Assembly: GCF_001020205.1 (NCBI RefSeq)
Contig: NZ_CP011663.1
Location: forward strand, 1,178,001-1,242,000
DNA length: 64,000 bases
Direction: 5' to 3'
DNA from: Clostridium sporogenes
Lineage (GTDB): Bacteria; Bacillota; Clostridia; Clostridiales; Clostridiaceae
Shown here: one piece after another, positions 17,859 to 27,032 of the stretch
How positions within the stretch are numbered: the first letter of the stretch is position 1
Layout of the letters: each line of letters starts with the position of its first letter
Program-made: the position numbers and the translations under genes
Notes under the pieces: generated by a model
What the model was told of the DNA's origin: nothing
Database searches by the model: none
What the model saw: only the letters and a program-made list of their open reading frames with translations

Positions 17859-18546
17859 AGATTTATAGTAAAGCGTGTTTTCATTATAATTTTGGATAAT
17901 TTTTATTAAAAATGATGTCTAAAATTAAAGATTAACTTTAGGATGACAAAATAAATATTATAAATTATTTTATTAACGTTTATGTTTCTATTTACATAAT
18001 ATATAATAATTGGGCAGAATTATTATTTTTAAAGTAAGAGTTATTTATATTAACTAATTCTATAAAAAAAATTTTATTTTATCTTTAAGATAGTAGAGAT
18101 ATCGTTAATTGATAACATAAAAGAAAATTAGCACTAAGTTTATTTTAAAAATAATTATAAAATGTATTAAGGTTTGTGTATTTTTTAACGAGGTAAATTA
18201 TGTAATATAAATATTAATTAGCTAATTGTAAAACTAACAGGTTAGAAAACATTTATTCCAATATAGATGCTAGTTGTACCAATTACATTGAAAAATTGTA
18301 TAATCATATGATATGATTCTAAAAAAGTTAAAATAAATTAAAAAAAAATTAAGTATTATATTTGAGTATAGTCAGTTTTAGTAGAAAATAGACTTTATAT
18401 TATCAAATAAATATGCATGGAATTCAATAATTAGAAAATCTAAATATTTTTATTAAATTTTAGGTTAGCATTTTAAAATTTATGTGAATTAATACGTTCA
18501 TAAGTAAGAAGGCATTAAAAACAAATTTATTAGGTGGTAAGTACAC
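17859..18546. other. Long AT-rich gap before the chitinase gene
   Basis: Nearly 700 bases without a supported gene on either strand. No known riboswitch, tRNA or strong hairpin was recognised. The chitinase promoter must lie here but is not distinctive. Confidence 0.5.
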
Positions 18547-18639
18547 ATAAAGAAATTTATCATTAGTGTGTTAATGGGAACTACGATACTTTCAACTGTT
18601 AGTTCCGTATCAACTTATGAAAAATCAAAAAAATATTAA
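18547..18639 (+). pseudogene. Orphan signal-peptide-like reading frame with ATA in place of a start codon
   Basis: A 30-codon frame reads IKKFIISVLMGTTILSTVSSVSTYEKSKKY then stop. It has the KK start, hydrophobic core and small-residue end of a signal peptide. AGGTGG lies nine bases before the first codon, exactly where a ribosome binding site belongs, but the codon is ATA. It overlaps the region just before the chitinase start. Probably the decayed 5' end of a former secreted-protein gene; translation from ATA is the alternative. Confidence 0.5.
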
Positions 18640-18658
18640 TAATATGGGGGTAGATACA

Positions 18659-20242
18659 ATGAAATCACGAAAAATTACTGCAATTATTTTATCCGTATTG
18701 GTAGCTTCAGGAGCCACTGTATCAGTTTTTACAGGGAAAAATGTAGTACAAGCTAAAGAGGTAGGAATTAACAGTGTACAATCTAAAATAGCTACTAATA
18801 TAGGAGTGGGACAAGAATATTGGGGATCTACTGTTTTCGCTCCTTATGTAGATGCTTGTTCATATCCTGTGTTTTCACTTACTGAATATGCAAAGGCAAC
18901 AGGAACTAAACATTTTATATTAGGATTTGTAGTTGATAAAAATGGACAACCTTCCTGGGGAACTTATTATGATATGGAAGAAGGACCTACAGATTATCAA
19001 GGAGGAGGATTATTAAAAGAAATTAAAGCTTTAAGACAAATGGGCGGAGATGTAATGGTTTCCTTTGGAGGAGAAGCTAATACTCCGTTAGCAGCATCAA
19101 TTAAGGACGTTAATAAATTAAAAGATGCATATAAGAAAATAATTAAAGATTATGGATTAACTCATGTAGATTTTGATATTGAAGGAGCCTGGACAGCTGA
19201 TACCGCTTCTATAGAAAGACGTTCACAAGCCATTGCACTACTTCAAAAGGAACTTAAAGCTGAAAATCATCCACTTGAAATATGGTATACATTACCTGTG
19301 TTGCCTACAGGAATGACTAATGGTGTGGATGTAGTAAAAAATGCTGTAAAAAATGGTGTCCAGTTAAGTGGAGTAAATATAATGACTATGTGTTTTGGAT
19401 ATAAGGCTCCAGATGGAACTATGGGGGATTTAGTTATACAATCAGCTAAAAGCGTTCATAAACAATTAAAGGATATATACACGCAAGCTAATATACAAAA
19501 GACTGATAAAGAAATTTGGAAAATGATAGGAGTAACTCCTATGAATGGTTTAGATTATAGTGGAAGTATACTTGATCAAAATGAAGCAAGAGAGGTTGCC
19601 AGCTTTGGTAAAACTGTAGGAATGAGATTAATAGGTATGTGGTCTGTCAACAGAGATTATCAAAATCCTAAAGGATCAACAGATTATGTATCTATAACTG
19701 ATAGTTCTATAGTACAAGAAAAATTTGAATTTGGTAAAATACTTTCAAAATATGATTCAAATGATGGTACAGAAATAATAGAAAAGCCAGGTACAACTGA
19801 TCCAGAAGAACCAGGTGATGGTGAAGATGGAGGAGAAGTAGAAGGTGTTCCTGCATATAAGCCACAACAAGAATATTGGGCAGGAGATAAAGTTAGTTAT
19901 AAAGGAAAGGTTTATCAAGCTAAATGGTGGACAAAAGGCTTTGTACCAGATACAGCAGTACAAAATTCCTGGGATACACCATGGGAACTAATAGGAGATT
20001 CAGATAATGATATAGAAATACCAGAAAAGCCAGGTACAACTGATCCAGTAGATCCAGAAGATGATAAAGATGGAGAACAGACAGGAGAAATCACTGCATA
20101 TACTTCTAACAAAGAATACTATGAAGGAGATAAAGTTAGCTATAAAGGAAAGATTTATATAGCAAAATGGTGGACAAAAGGTTTTGCTCCAGATACAAAA
20201 GTAGAAAATTCCTGGGATACTCCTTGGAAACTAGCAGAATAA
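18659..20242 (+). CDS. Secreted GH18 chitinase with two carbohydrate-binding modules
   Basis: A 527-residue exoenzyme. Residues 1-33 form a signal peptide ending VVQA/KE. A glycoside hydrolase 18 barrel follows, with DxxDxE as DFDIE (Asp171, Asp173, Glu175). Two acidic, proline-rich linkers (EKPGTTDP repeated) each precede a CBM5/12-type module of about 45 residues: EYWAGDKVSYKGKVYQAKWW... and EYYEGDKVSYKGKIYIAKWW..., both ending SWDTPW. The linker-module unit is a recent tandem duplication. It hydrolyses chitin outside the cell. The ATG at 18659 has GGGGG upstream; the in-frame ATG at 18617 would place 14 hydrophilic residues before the signal peptide. Confidence 0.93.
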   Translation: MKSRKITAIILSVLVASGATVSVFTGKNVVQAKEVGINSVQSKIATNIGVGQEYWGSTVFAPYVDACSYPVFSLTEYAKATGTKHFILGFVVDKNGQPSWGTYYDMEEGPTDYQGGGLLKEIKALRQMGGDVMVSFGGEANTPLAASIKDVNKLKDAYKKIIKDYGLTHVDFDIEGAWTADTASIERRSQAIALLQKELKAENHPLEIWYTLPVLPTGMTNGVDVVKNAVKNGVQLSGVNIMTMCFGYKAPDGTMGDLVIQSAKSVHKQLKDIYTQANIQKTDKEIWKMIGVTPMNGLDYSGSILDQNEAREVASFGKTVGMRLIGMWSVNRDYQNPKGSTDYVSITDSSIVQEKFEFGKILSKYDSNDGTEIIEKPGTTDPEEPGDGEDGGEVEGVPAYKPQQEYWAGDKVSYKGKVYQAKWWTKGFVPDTAVQNSWDTPWELIGDSDNDIEIPEKPGTTDPVDPEDDKDGEQTGEITAYTSNKEYYEGDKVSYKGKIYIAKWWTKGFAPDTKVENSWDTPWKLAE

Positions 20243-20283
20243 GATAAAGTATTGATAAACTTAAATATATTTTAAAATTACTA

Positions 20284-20312
20284 TTGACAAGTTGTCAAAT
20301 ATGGTTTATCAT
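20284..20312 (+). promoter_or_regulatory. Promoter of the met operon with overlapping palindrome
   Basis: TTGACA (20284-20289) and TATCAT (20307-20312) are 17 bp apart. The -35 box is part of TTGACAAGTTGTCAA, a perfect 7-1-7 palindrome that may be an operator. Confidence 0.7.
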
Positions 20313-20347
20313 GCTAAATAATAAGTTAATAAAACTGAATATATTCG

Positions 20348-20452
20348 TTCTTATCAAGAGCGGTGGAGGGACTGGCCCTATGAAACCCGGCAACCAGTAT
20401 ATATTTTATACATGGTGCTAAATCCTGCAGATTTAACTGGAAGATGAGAAAA
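20348..20452 (+). ncRNA. SAM-I riboswitch (S-box)
   Basis: The aptamer shows the canonical blocks CTTATCAAGAG, GGTGGAGGGACTGGCCC, TGAAACCCGGCAACC, GGTGCTAAATCCTGCAGA and GGAAGATGAG in order. It lies upstream of a methionine importer operon. S-adenosylmethionine binding favours the terminator that follows. Confidence 0.97.
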
Positions 20453-20464
20453 TTTCGCTTATTA

Positions 20465-20497
20465 AAGCTAGAGATTTTTCTCTAGCTTATTTTTTTA
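20465..20497 (+). terminator. Expression-platform terminator of the SAM-I riboswitch
   Basis: Ten-bp stem AAGCTAGAGA/TCTCTAGCTT with a TTTT loop and a T-run. It starts 13 bases after the aptamer and ends about 58 bases before metN. Confidence 0.9.
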
Positions 20498-20554
20498 TTT
20501 TATTCTATTTGGCCAAATAGACATGAACATCTAATTGTAGTGGAGGGATAAAAA

Positions 20555-21511
20555 TTGATAGAGGTTTCTAATTTAAAGAAAATAATAAAAGACAAAGTAA
20601 TATTAAAAGATATAAATTTATCTATAAAAGAAGGAGAAGTCTTTGGGATAGTAGGGCATAGTGGTGCTGGAAAATCTACATTGTTAAGATGCCTAAATGG
20701 ATTAGAATCCTATGAGGAAGGGAGCATAAAAATAAATGGTGAAGAAATAGATAAATTAAGTAAAAAACAATTAAGAATTTTTAGAAAAGATTTAGGCATG
20801 ATTTTTCAAAGTTTTAACTTATTAAGGAGAAAAAATGTTTTTCAAAATATTGCATTACCTTTAGAAATATGGGGAATGAGCAAAAATGAAATAAATAATA
20901 GGGTTAAGGAGCTTTTAAAACTTGTAGATCTTGAGGATAAGGCCTATGTAAAACCTCACAATTTAAGTGGTGGACAAAAGCAAAGAGTAGCCATAGCTAG
21001 GGCTTTAGCGCTAGAACCTAAAATAATTTTATGTGATGAAGCTACTTCTGCTTTAGATCCTAAAACCACTAAAGATATACTAAGTTTATTAAAAGATATA
21101 AATGAAAAATTAGGTATAACAATAGTTATAGTAACTCATCAAATGGAAGTTATAAAGGAAATATGTGAAAGAGTAGCCATTATGGATAAAGGAGAAATAA
21201 AAAGTTTAGGATTCTCAGAAGAATTATTTTTAAGCCCCGACAAACATCTAAAAAAATTATTAGGAGAAAACGAAGTATTGCCTAAAGAAGGGGTAAATAT
21301 AAAAATATTTTTTACAAAGGAATTAAGCAATGAAAGCATTATTACTACTATGGCAAGAGAATTAGATATAGATATATCCATAGTTTGGGGTAAGTTAGAA
21401 AAATTTAGAGAAAATGTTCTTGGGAATTTAGTAATTAATGTATCAAAGGAAAATAAGCAAGAAATTTGTGATTATTTATCTTTAAAATCCATAGTTTGGG
21501 AGGTACAATAA
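20555..21511 (+). CDS. metN: Methionine ABC transporter ATP-binding protein
   Basis: A 318-residue ABC ATPase with Walker A GHSGAGKST, signature LSGGQKQRVA and Walker B IILCDEATSALDP. It has a C-terminal NIL/ACT-like domain of about 75 residues, the methionine-sensing regulatory domain of MetN. It drives import through MetI. It starts with TTG; GGAGGG lies seven bases upstream. One base separates its stop from metI, which indicates coupled translation. Controlled by the SAM-I riboswitch. Confidence 0.95.
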   Translation: MIEVSNLKKIIKDKVILKDINLSIKEGEVFGIVGHSGAGKSTLLRCLNGLESYEEGSIKINGEEIDKLSKKQLRIFRKDLGMIFQSFNLLRRKNVFQNIALPLEIWGMSKNEINNRVKELLKLVDLEDKAYVKPHNLSGGQKQRVAIARALALEPKIILCDEATSALDPKTTKDILSLLKDINEKLGITIVIVTHQMEVIKEICERVAIMDKGEIKSLGFSEELFLSPDKHLKKLLGENEVLPKEGVNIKIFFTKELSNESIITTMARELDIDISIVWGKLEKFRENVLGNLVINVSKENKQEICDYLSLKSIVWEVQ

Positions 21512-21512
21512 A

Positions 21513-22154
21513 ATGTTACAAGATATGTTGTTTAAGGCCCTGAGGGAAACTCTATATATGGTTTCTATATCTACCGTGTTAGCTATATTATTAGCATTTA
21601 TACCATCCATAATTCTTATAGTTACAGATGAAAAAGGATTGAAACCTAATAAAGTAATATATAAATCTTTGGATTTTATTGTTAATTTATTAAGATCCTT
21701 TCCTTTTATAATTCTTATGGTAGCCATACTTCCTTTTACAAAGGCTATAGTAGGGAAAACCATTGGAACTACAGCAGCTATAGTTCCTCTTACAATAGCC
21801 GCAATACCTTTTGCAACTAGAGTATTGGAATCTGCCATGAAGGAAGTAGATGAAGGAGTAATTGAAGCAGCTAAGTCTTTGGGAGCTAGTGATCTTCAAA
21901 TAATATTCAAAGTAATAATAAAAGAGTCCATGCCCTCTATGATTGTGGCTATAACTTTAACTATAATTTCAGTTGTAGGATGTTCAGCTATGGCAGGAGC
22001 TATAGGTGGAGGTGGATTAGGAGATGTAGCTATTAAATATGGATACTATAGATTTAAAACAGACATTATGATATATACAGTAATTATATTAATAATTTTA
22101 GTTCAGGTAATACAAAGTTTAGGAAATGCAGTTTATAGAAAATTAAATAAGTAG
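21513..22154 (+). CDS. metI: Methionine ABC transporter permease
   Basis: A 213-residue permease with five predicted membrane segments and the EAA loop EAAKSLGASDLQIIFKVIIKES, which docks on MetN. It carries methionine delivered by the MetQ lipoproteins across the membrane. GGGAGG in the end of metN serves as its ribosome binding site. Confidence 0.95.
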   Translation: MLQDMLFKALRETLYMVSISTVLAILLAFIPSIILIVTDEKGLKPNKVIYKSLDFIVNLLRSFPFIILMVAILPFTKAIVGKTIGTTAAIVPLTIAAIPFATRVLESAMKEVDEGVIEAAKSLGASDLQIIFKVIIKESMPSMIVAITLTIISVVGCSAMAGAIGGGGLGDVAIKYGYYRFKTDIMIYTVIILIILVQVIQSLGNAVYRKLNK

Positions 22155-22211
22155 ATTATATAAAAACTTTTAGTGAAGAAATATTATTTGAAACTTTAGG
22201 AGGAATTAATT

Positions 22212-23024
22212 ATGAATAAAAAAAGATTATTAGGAATACTATTATCAATTTGCTTGACATTAGGAGTGGTAGGGTGTTCTTCAAAAGAAAGTAAAGAAAC
22301 AGCTACTGATAAAAAAACTATTGTGGTTGGTGCAACTCCAGTACCAGCAGGAGAAATTTTAAAAGAGGCCAAACCTGTATTAGAAAAAAAGGGATATAAA
22401 TTAGAAATAAAGGAATTTACTGATTATGTTACTCCAAATACTGCCTTAAATGATGGAGAAATAGATGCAAACTTTTTTCAACATATACCTTATTTAGAAA
22501 AGTTTAATGCAGAAAAGAACACAGAGTTAGAGGCTGTATCAAAAATTTTCATAGCCCCTTTAGCAGTATATTCTAAAAAAATAAAGAATATAGAGAAATT
22601 AAAAAATGGGTCTACTATAGCCTTGCCTAATGATCCTACTAATGAAACAAGAGCGTTAAAATTATTAGAAAAGGCAGGCCTTATAAAGCTTAAACAGGGA
22701 GATACTTTGACTAAGACTGATATAACTGAAAATAAAAAGAACATAAAAATAGAAGAAATAGATGCACCACAAATACCAAGAGTATTAAATGATATAGATG
22801 CTGCAGTAATAAATACAAATTATGCTATTGAGGCAGATTTAAATCCTACAAAGGACTCTATATTAATTGAAGATAAAAATTCTCCATATGTAAATGTAAT
22901 AGCTGTTAGAAAAGAAGATAAAGATAAAGATTATATAAAAGCACTTTCAGAAGCTTTACAATCTAAAGAAGTAAAAGATTATATAAATAAAAAGTATAAA
23001 GGAGTTTTAATACCAACATTTTAG
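22212..23024 (+). CDS. metQ: Methionine-binding lipoprotein
   Basis: A 270-residue NlpA/MetQ-family substrate-binding lipoprotein. The signal peptide ends in a lipobox, GVVGC, followed by a Ser/Lys-rich linker. The mature part has VVGATPVPAGEILKE, FTDYVTPNTALNDGEIDANFFQH and NDPTNETRALKLLEKAGLI, all family hallmarks. It binds methionine outside the cell for MetNI. AGGAGGAATT precedes the ATG. A close paralog follows downstream. Confidence 0.94.
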   Translation: MNKKRLLGILLSICLTLGVVGCSSKESKETATDKKTIVVGATPVPAGEILKEAKPVLEKKGYKLEIKEFTDYVTPNTALNDGEIDANFFQHIPYLEKFNAEKNTELEAVSKIFIAPLAVYSKKIKNIEKLKNGSTIALPNDPTNETRALKLLEKAGLIKLKQGDTLTKTDITENKKNIKIEEIDAPQIPRVLNDIDAAVINTNYAIEADLNPTKDSILIEDKNSPYVNVIAVRKEDKDKDYIKALSEALQSKEVKDYINKKYKGVLIPTF

Positions 23025-23118
23025 TATTTAATTGTATTAAGATCTTTTGAAGTATCTAAAAAAATTTAGTTTAAATATTTTATATTACTAATATTCAGTT
23101 ATTAGAAAATATTTTATA

Positions 23119-23147
23119 TTGACACTAAAAAGATATGAGTCTATTAG
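23119..23147 (+). promoter_or_regulatory. Possible internal promoter before the second metQ
   Basis: TTGACA (23119-23124) and TATTAG (23142-23147) are 17 bp apart in the 186-bp gap between the two metQ genes. No terminator is seen in this gap. Confidence 0.4.
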
Positions 23148-23210
23148 GAAATATTGAAAATGTAGGATTAATATTCAAAGAACTTATAAAATAATAAGGA
23201 GGAATTATTG

Positions 23211-24023
23211 ATGAAAAAGAAAATATTATATATTGCTATGGTAACAACTTTAATTTTAGGATTGGTAACATTATCAGGGTGTGGAAGTAGTAAACAAGAT
23301 ATAAAAGAAAAGAAAAAAATTGTAGTTGGAGCAACGCCAGAACCTCATGCAGAAATTTTAAAAAAAGTTAAACCTATTTTAGAGAAAAAAGGATACACTT
23401 TAGAAATAAAAGAGTTTACGGATTATATTACTCCAAATACTGCATTGCAAGATGGTGAAATAGATGCTAACTTTTATCAACACATACCATATTTAGAAGA
23501 GTTTAATAAAGAGAAGAAAACTGATTTATCATACACAGTTAAAGTTCATTTAGAACCTATGGGTTTATATTCTAAGACTATAAAAGATTTAAAAGAGTTA
23601 AAAACTGGAGCAACTATAGCAGTACCAAATGATCCGACTAACGAGTCAAGAGCATTAAGATTATTAGAAAAAGAAGGCATTATTAAACTAAAAGAAGGAG
23701 AACTTGTATCAAAGTTAGATATTACAGAAAACCCTAAAAATATAAAAGTAGAAGAATTAGATGCAGCTCAACTTCCAAGAACTTTAGGTGATGCAGAGGT
23801 AGCAGTTATAAATACTAATTATGCTGTTTCAGCAAATTTAAATCCATTAAAAGATGCTCTTGCTATTGAATCAAAAGATTCACCATATGCCAATGTTATT
23901 GTAGTTAAGACTGAAAACAAAAATGCAGAGTATATAAAAGCTTTAAACGAGGCTATTAATTCAGAAGAAATAAAAAAATATATTGAAGAACAATATAAAG
24001 GAGCTATAATTCCAGCTTTTTAA
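23211..24023 (+). CDS. Second methionine-binding lipoprotein (MetQ paralog)
   Basis: A 270-residue paralog of the preceding MetQ with the same blocks (VVGATPEPHAEILKK, FTDYITPNTALQDGEIDANFYQH, NDPTNESRALRLLEKEGII) and a lipobox LSGC. The mature parts are mostly identical, which indicates tandem duplication. Differences at the ligand-side blocks (PEPH for PVPA, FYQ for FFQ) may alter preference, for example for D-methionine or another sulfur compound. The start is the ATG at 23211, with AAGGAGG upstream; a TTG codon immediately before it is rejected. Confidence 0.92.
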   Translation: MKKKILYIAMVTTLILGLVTLSGCGSSKQDIKEKKKIVVGATPEPHAEILKKVKPILEKKGYTLEIKEFTDYITPNTALQDGEIDANFYQHIPYLEEFNKEKKTDLSYTVKVHLEPMGLYSKTIKDLKELKTGATIAVPNDPTNESRALRLLEKEGIIKLKEGELVSKLDITENPKNIKVEELDAAQLPRTLGDAEVAVINTNYAVSANLNPLKDALAIESKDSPYANVIVVKTENKNAEYIKALNEAINSEEIKKYIEEQYKGAIIPAF

Positions 24024-24115
24024 AAATTAGATTATAAAATATAAATAAAGTTTTTATAATAAAATAAGTCTGTTTAGCTATAAGCTATATAAGACATAAG
24101 TAATAGGTGATAATT

Positions 24116-25282
24116 ATGGATATTGTAAATAAAATAGCAGATGAATATGAGAATTATGTAATAGATTTAAGAAGGTATTTGCATTCTTATCCAGAATGCA
24201 GTTGGAATGAAAAGAATACTTCTAAAAAGATTAAGAGTGAATTAAATAAATTTGATATTCCTTTTGAGAGTATAGCCAGTACAGGTATTTTAGTAAAAAT
24301 AAAAGGAAAAGAGCAAGGAAAAACTGTTTTATTAAGAGCAGATATGGATGCCATTCAAGTTAATGAATGTAATAATTTCGACTATGTATCTAAAAATAAG
24401 GGGATAATGCATGCTTGTGGTCATGATGGCCACATGGCAATGCTTTTAGGAGCTGCAATAGTTTTAAATAGTATAAAAGATAAAGTAAAAGGAAATATAA
24501 AATTATTATTTCAGCCAGCAGAAGAAGTTGGAGAAGGCGCATCAGCTTGCATAAGAGAAGGTGTATTAGATTCAGTAGATAATGCTTTTGCTATCCATCT
24601 TTGGAGTAATGTTCCTTATGGTATGGTAGCTATTGAAGAGGGAGCAATTATGTCTTCTGCCGATGTGTTTAAAATAAAAATAAAAGGTAAAGGTGGTCAT
24701 GGGGCAATGCCTCATGAGACCATAGATTCTGTATTAGCTGCTTCTTCTTTTGTGATGAATTTGCAAAGTATAGTAAGTAGAGAAGTAGACCCCCTAGAGC
24801 CTTTAGTAATTTCTATAGGTAAATTACAGGCAGGTAGTAGATTTAATGTGATAGCTAATGAGGCCATTATTGAAGGAACATCTAGATGTTTTAATATGTC
24901 ACTTAGAGAAAAGCTACCTAATATAATTGAAAGAATATTAAAAAATTCTACAGGGGTTTATAATGCTAGGGGGGAATTAAGTTATAAATTTGCAACTCCT
25001 GTAACTATAAATGATGAAAAATCCGTTTATAGAACAAAACAGGTTATAAATAAAATTTTAGGGAAAAATAAAATATATAAAATGAATAAAAATATGGTTA
25101 CAGAGGATTTTGGATATTATCTAGAAAAAGTACCTGGAGCCTTAGCGTTTTTAGGTGTAGAAAATGAAACTTTAGGTGCTAATTATCCTCAGCATCATGA
25201 AAAATATAACATAGATGAAAGGGCCTTAAAAACAGGGGTAAAACTTTATTGTGAATATGCGTTAGATTTTTTAAATTGTTAG
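24116..25282 (+). CDS. M20 family amidohydrolase
   Basis: A 388-residue metallo-hydrolase of the M20D/IAA-amino acid hydrolase type. Metal-ligand blocks are ADMDAIQVNE, HACGHDGHMAMLLGAA and PAEEVGEGA; a lid domain follows (GKGGHGAMPHETIDS). It removes an acyl group from N-acyl amino acids or related amides. Its position after the metQ pair suggests that it releases methionine from an imported N-acyl or peptide derivative; this is context only. ATG at 24116 is preferred (AGGTGA upstream) over the GTG at 24107 that overlaps this site. Confidence 0.88.
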   Translation: MDIVNKIADEYENYVIDLRRYLHSYPECSWNEKNTSKKIKSELNKFDIPFESIASTGILVKIKGKEQGKTVLLRADMDAIQVNECNNFDYVSKNKGIMHACGHDGHMAMLLGAAIVLNSIKDKVKGNIKLLFQPAEEVGEGASACIREGVLDSVDNAFAIHLWSNVPYGMVAIEEGAIMSSADVFKIKIKGKGGHGAMPHETIDSVLAASSFVMNLQSIVSREVDPLEPLVISIGKLQAGSRFNVIANEAIIEGTSRCFNMSLREKLPNIIERILKNSTGVYNARGELSYKFATPVTINDEKSVYRTKQVINKILGKNKIYKMNKNMVTEDFGYYLEKVPGALAFLGVENETLGANYPQHHEKYNIDERALKTGVKLYCEYALDFLNC

Positions 25283-25327
25283 TTATATTAAAAATTAAGT
25301 TATTTTAATAAAGCATAATAGAATAGA

Positions 25328-25597
25328 ATTCAAAATAGGTTTAATTTTAATAGAAAATATAAAAAATACATGTAATAAACATAGGAATAAGCTTTATAAG
25401 TTTTAATCTTTGAAATTAAAAATTTTTACAACTTCTTACAGGCTCTAAGGGAAGTAGAGTTGAATTTAAGTATGTTACTTTTCTAGTCTAGGATAGAAAA
25501 TTTTTAATTAAAGTAAGTTTAGAACTTATTAGCGAAGTGACTTGATTTATGAAGTGTATTTTTTTATATTTGTGCCTTTAAAATTAAATTCATATAA
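25328..25597. repeat. Palindromic repeat element, copy B (inverted relative to copy A)
   Basis: A second copy of the element at 11.44-11.73 kb. Its right arm read on the minus strand has TTTAATTTTAA, AAAAAAATACACTT, CGCTAATAAGTTCTAAA and ATTAAAAATTTTCTA, in the same order as the left arm of copy A. Its left arm correspondingly matches the right arm of A (AGCTTTATAAGTTTTAAT). The two arms again pair with each other. The terminal GGATGTCTTA-type ends are not clear here. It fills most of the 551-bp gap, and no gene is present. Confidence 0.7.
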
Positions 25598-25833
25598 AGA
25601 GTATTTTCATATGTGCAAAATTGCTTTTAAAAAAATAACAAAAGATAATATAATTTAATAAGAAAGATGTTATAATTGAATTGGAATAATATATTAAAGG
25701 AAAATAAAAAAATATTATAATTAGTATACTTATTTTTAAAGCAAGTATATAAATTATTAAAACTTCATAAATGACAGATAAAGTTTATGGAAATAATATA
25801 TACTAATTTACGCTGAATAGAAAGAGTGATAAG

Positions 25834-26484
25834 GTGATAACACGACGAAATGAAATGAAGTTATGTAATTTTTCAGATGAAAATGAATTGATTTTTAATG
25901 AAAACAAAGAATTGTATAAAAAAGCTATATTTTTTGATTTAGAGCACTATGTATATAGAAAACCAGTATGTGTAGGTGTTTTTGGCTGTTGTTACTATGA
26001 TAGTATAAAAAATGCTATAGAGGTTACCCAGTATATGATAGAAGGAAAAAAGGATGTAAAAAACATATTAAAATTAGCCAAAAAATATTTTGAAAATGCA
26101 TATGGAACTGGAGAAAAAAAATATATAATTACTTTTTCAGGAAATAATGATTTTACAGTTATAAATTATCTTTTTGAAAAGTATGATATAGATTTTGATA
26201 TAAAGGAATATTTTCAATCTATAGATCTGCAAAGAGAATACGAAAAAGAGAAAAAATCTTCAATAGGCCTTAAAAATTTAGAAAAAGAATTCAATATAAT
26301 AAGAGAAGAAAAGGAACTAATAAGTGGCCAGAATTTAGCTAAAACCTTCAGTAAAATAATAAAAGATGATGACTATATAAATAGAATGCCAGAATATAAA
26401 AAGAAAAAAATATTATTATATAATGAACAGGATGTGGTAAGTTTATTTCATATATACACAACCTGGAACAAATTTATAAACTAA
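25834..26484 (+). CDS. RNase H-like 3'-5' exonuclease-fold protein (YprB type)
   Basis: A 216-residue DEDD-type nuclease fold. Exo I is FFDLEHY (DxE), Exo II lies in TFSGNNDFTVINYLF, and Exo III is LLYNEQDVVSL (YxxxD), so all acidic residues of a DEDDy site are present. This is the ribonuclease H-like domain of YprB; DNA versus RNA substrate is unknown. The likely start is GTG at 25834. Its last codons form one arm of a perfect 21-bp hairpin shared with the convergent gene. Confidence 0.75.
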   Translation: MITRRNEMKLCNFSDENELIFNENKELYKKAIFFDLEHYVYRKPVCVGVFGCCYYDSIKNAIEVTQYMIEGKKDVKNILKLAKKYFENAYGTGEKKYIITFSGNNDFTVINYLFEKYDIDFDIKEYFQSIDLQREYEKEKKSSIGLKNLEKEFNIIREEKELISGQNLAKTFSKIIKDDDYINRMPEYKKKKILLYNEQDVVSLFHIYTTWNKFIN

Positions 26485-26520
26485 GGAAAGGGTAGATTAC
26501 TTTCCTTAGTTTATAAATTT
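26470..26520. terminator. Bidirectional terminator overlapping both stop codons
   Basis: Perfect 21-bp arms (26470-26490, 26500-26520) with a nine-base loop. The left arm contains the stop of the RNase H-like gene and the right arm the end of the tetR-type gene. Confidence 0.9.
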
Positions 26521-27032
26521 AGAAGCAAGTATAACTCTTCAAAGGATATATATTTGCTTTGGTTTAAACATACAAAATTATATATTATAAATTGAGCTAA
26601 TTTATTAGAATCTAGTGGATTTACTATAGTACCTCTTTGTTTTTCATAGTCTATAAGTTTGCTTATTTCACTATATATTTTAGGATGATTAGAGGGTCCA
26701 CTCCCTTTTTTAAATGATAAAACATAAAATGTAGATATATATTTACTTATAAATTTATCAAGTTCAATATATAAATTATAAATCTTTTCTTTTAAAGTAG
26801 CATCAGACAATCTTATTTTTTCAATAATTTTAATAGATTTTTCCCAATCCGATGCGAAAATTTCACGAACTAAATGATCTTTACTTGAAAAATAATTATA
26901 GAATGTACCTATAGCAATATTACAGTTTTTACACACATCTCTTATATTTAATTCCTCATAGTTTTTTTCTAATAAAATTTTTCTACCCTCTATCAGTAGT
27001 TTTTCTCTAATATTTTTTAATATTTTAGGCAT
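26511..27032 (-). CDS. TetR family transcriptional regulator
   Basis: A 173-residue regulator. The N-terminal helix-turn-helix is typical: GRKILLEKNYEELNIRDVCKNCNIAIGTFYNYFSSKDHLV. The C-terminal ligand domain is short and unrecognised. It is monocistronic and divergent from the FadR-type regulator gene, with about 155 bases between them; that space contains promoters for both. AGGAGGG precedes the ATG at 11 bases. Target unknown. Confidence 0.88.
   Translation of the reverse strand: MPKILKNIREKLLIEGRKILLEKNYEELNIRDVCKNCNIAIGTFYNYFSSKDHLVREIFASDWEKSIKIIEKIRLSDATLKEKIYNLYIELDKFISKYISTFYVLSFKKGSGPSNHPKIYSEISKLIDYEKQRGTIVNPLDSNKLAQFIIYNFVCLNQSKYISFEELYLLLNL

Noticed and set aside
19780..20230. 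Independent repeat element within the chitinase gene
   Set aside because: The repeat is an in-frame duplication of linker plus carbohydrate-binding module, explained by protein architecture.
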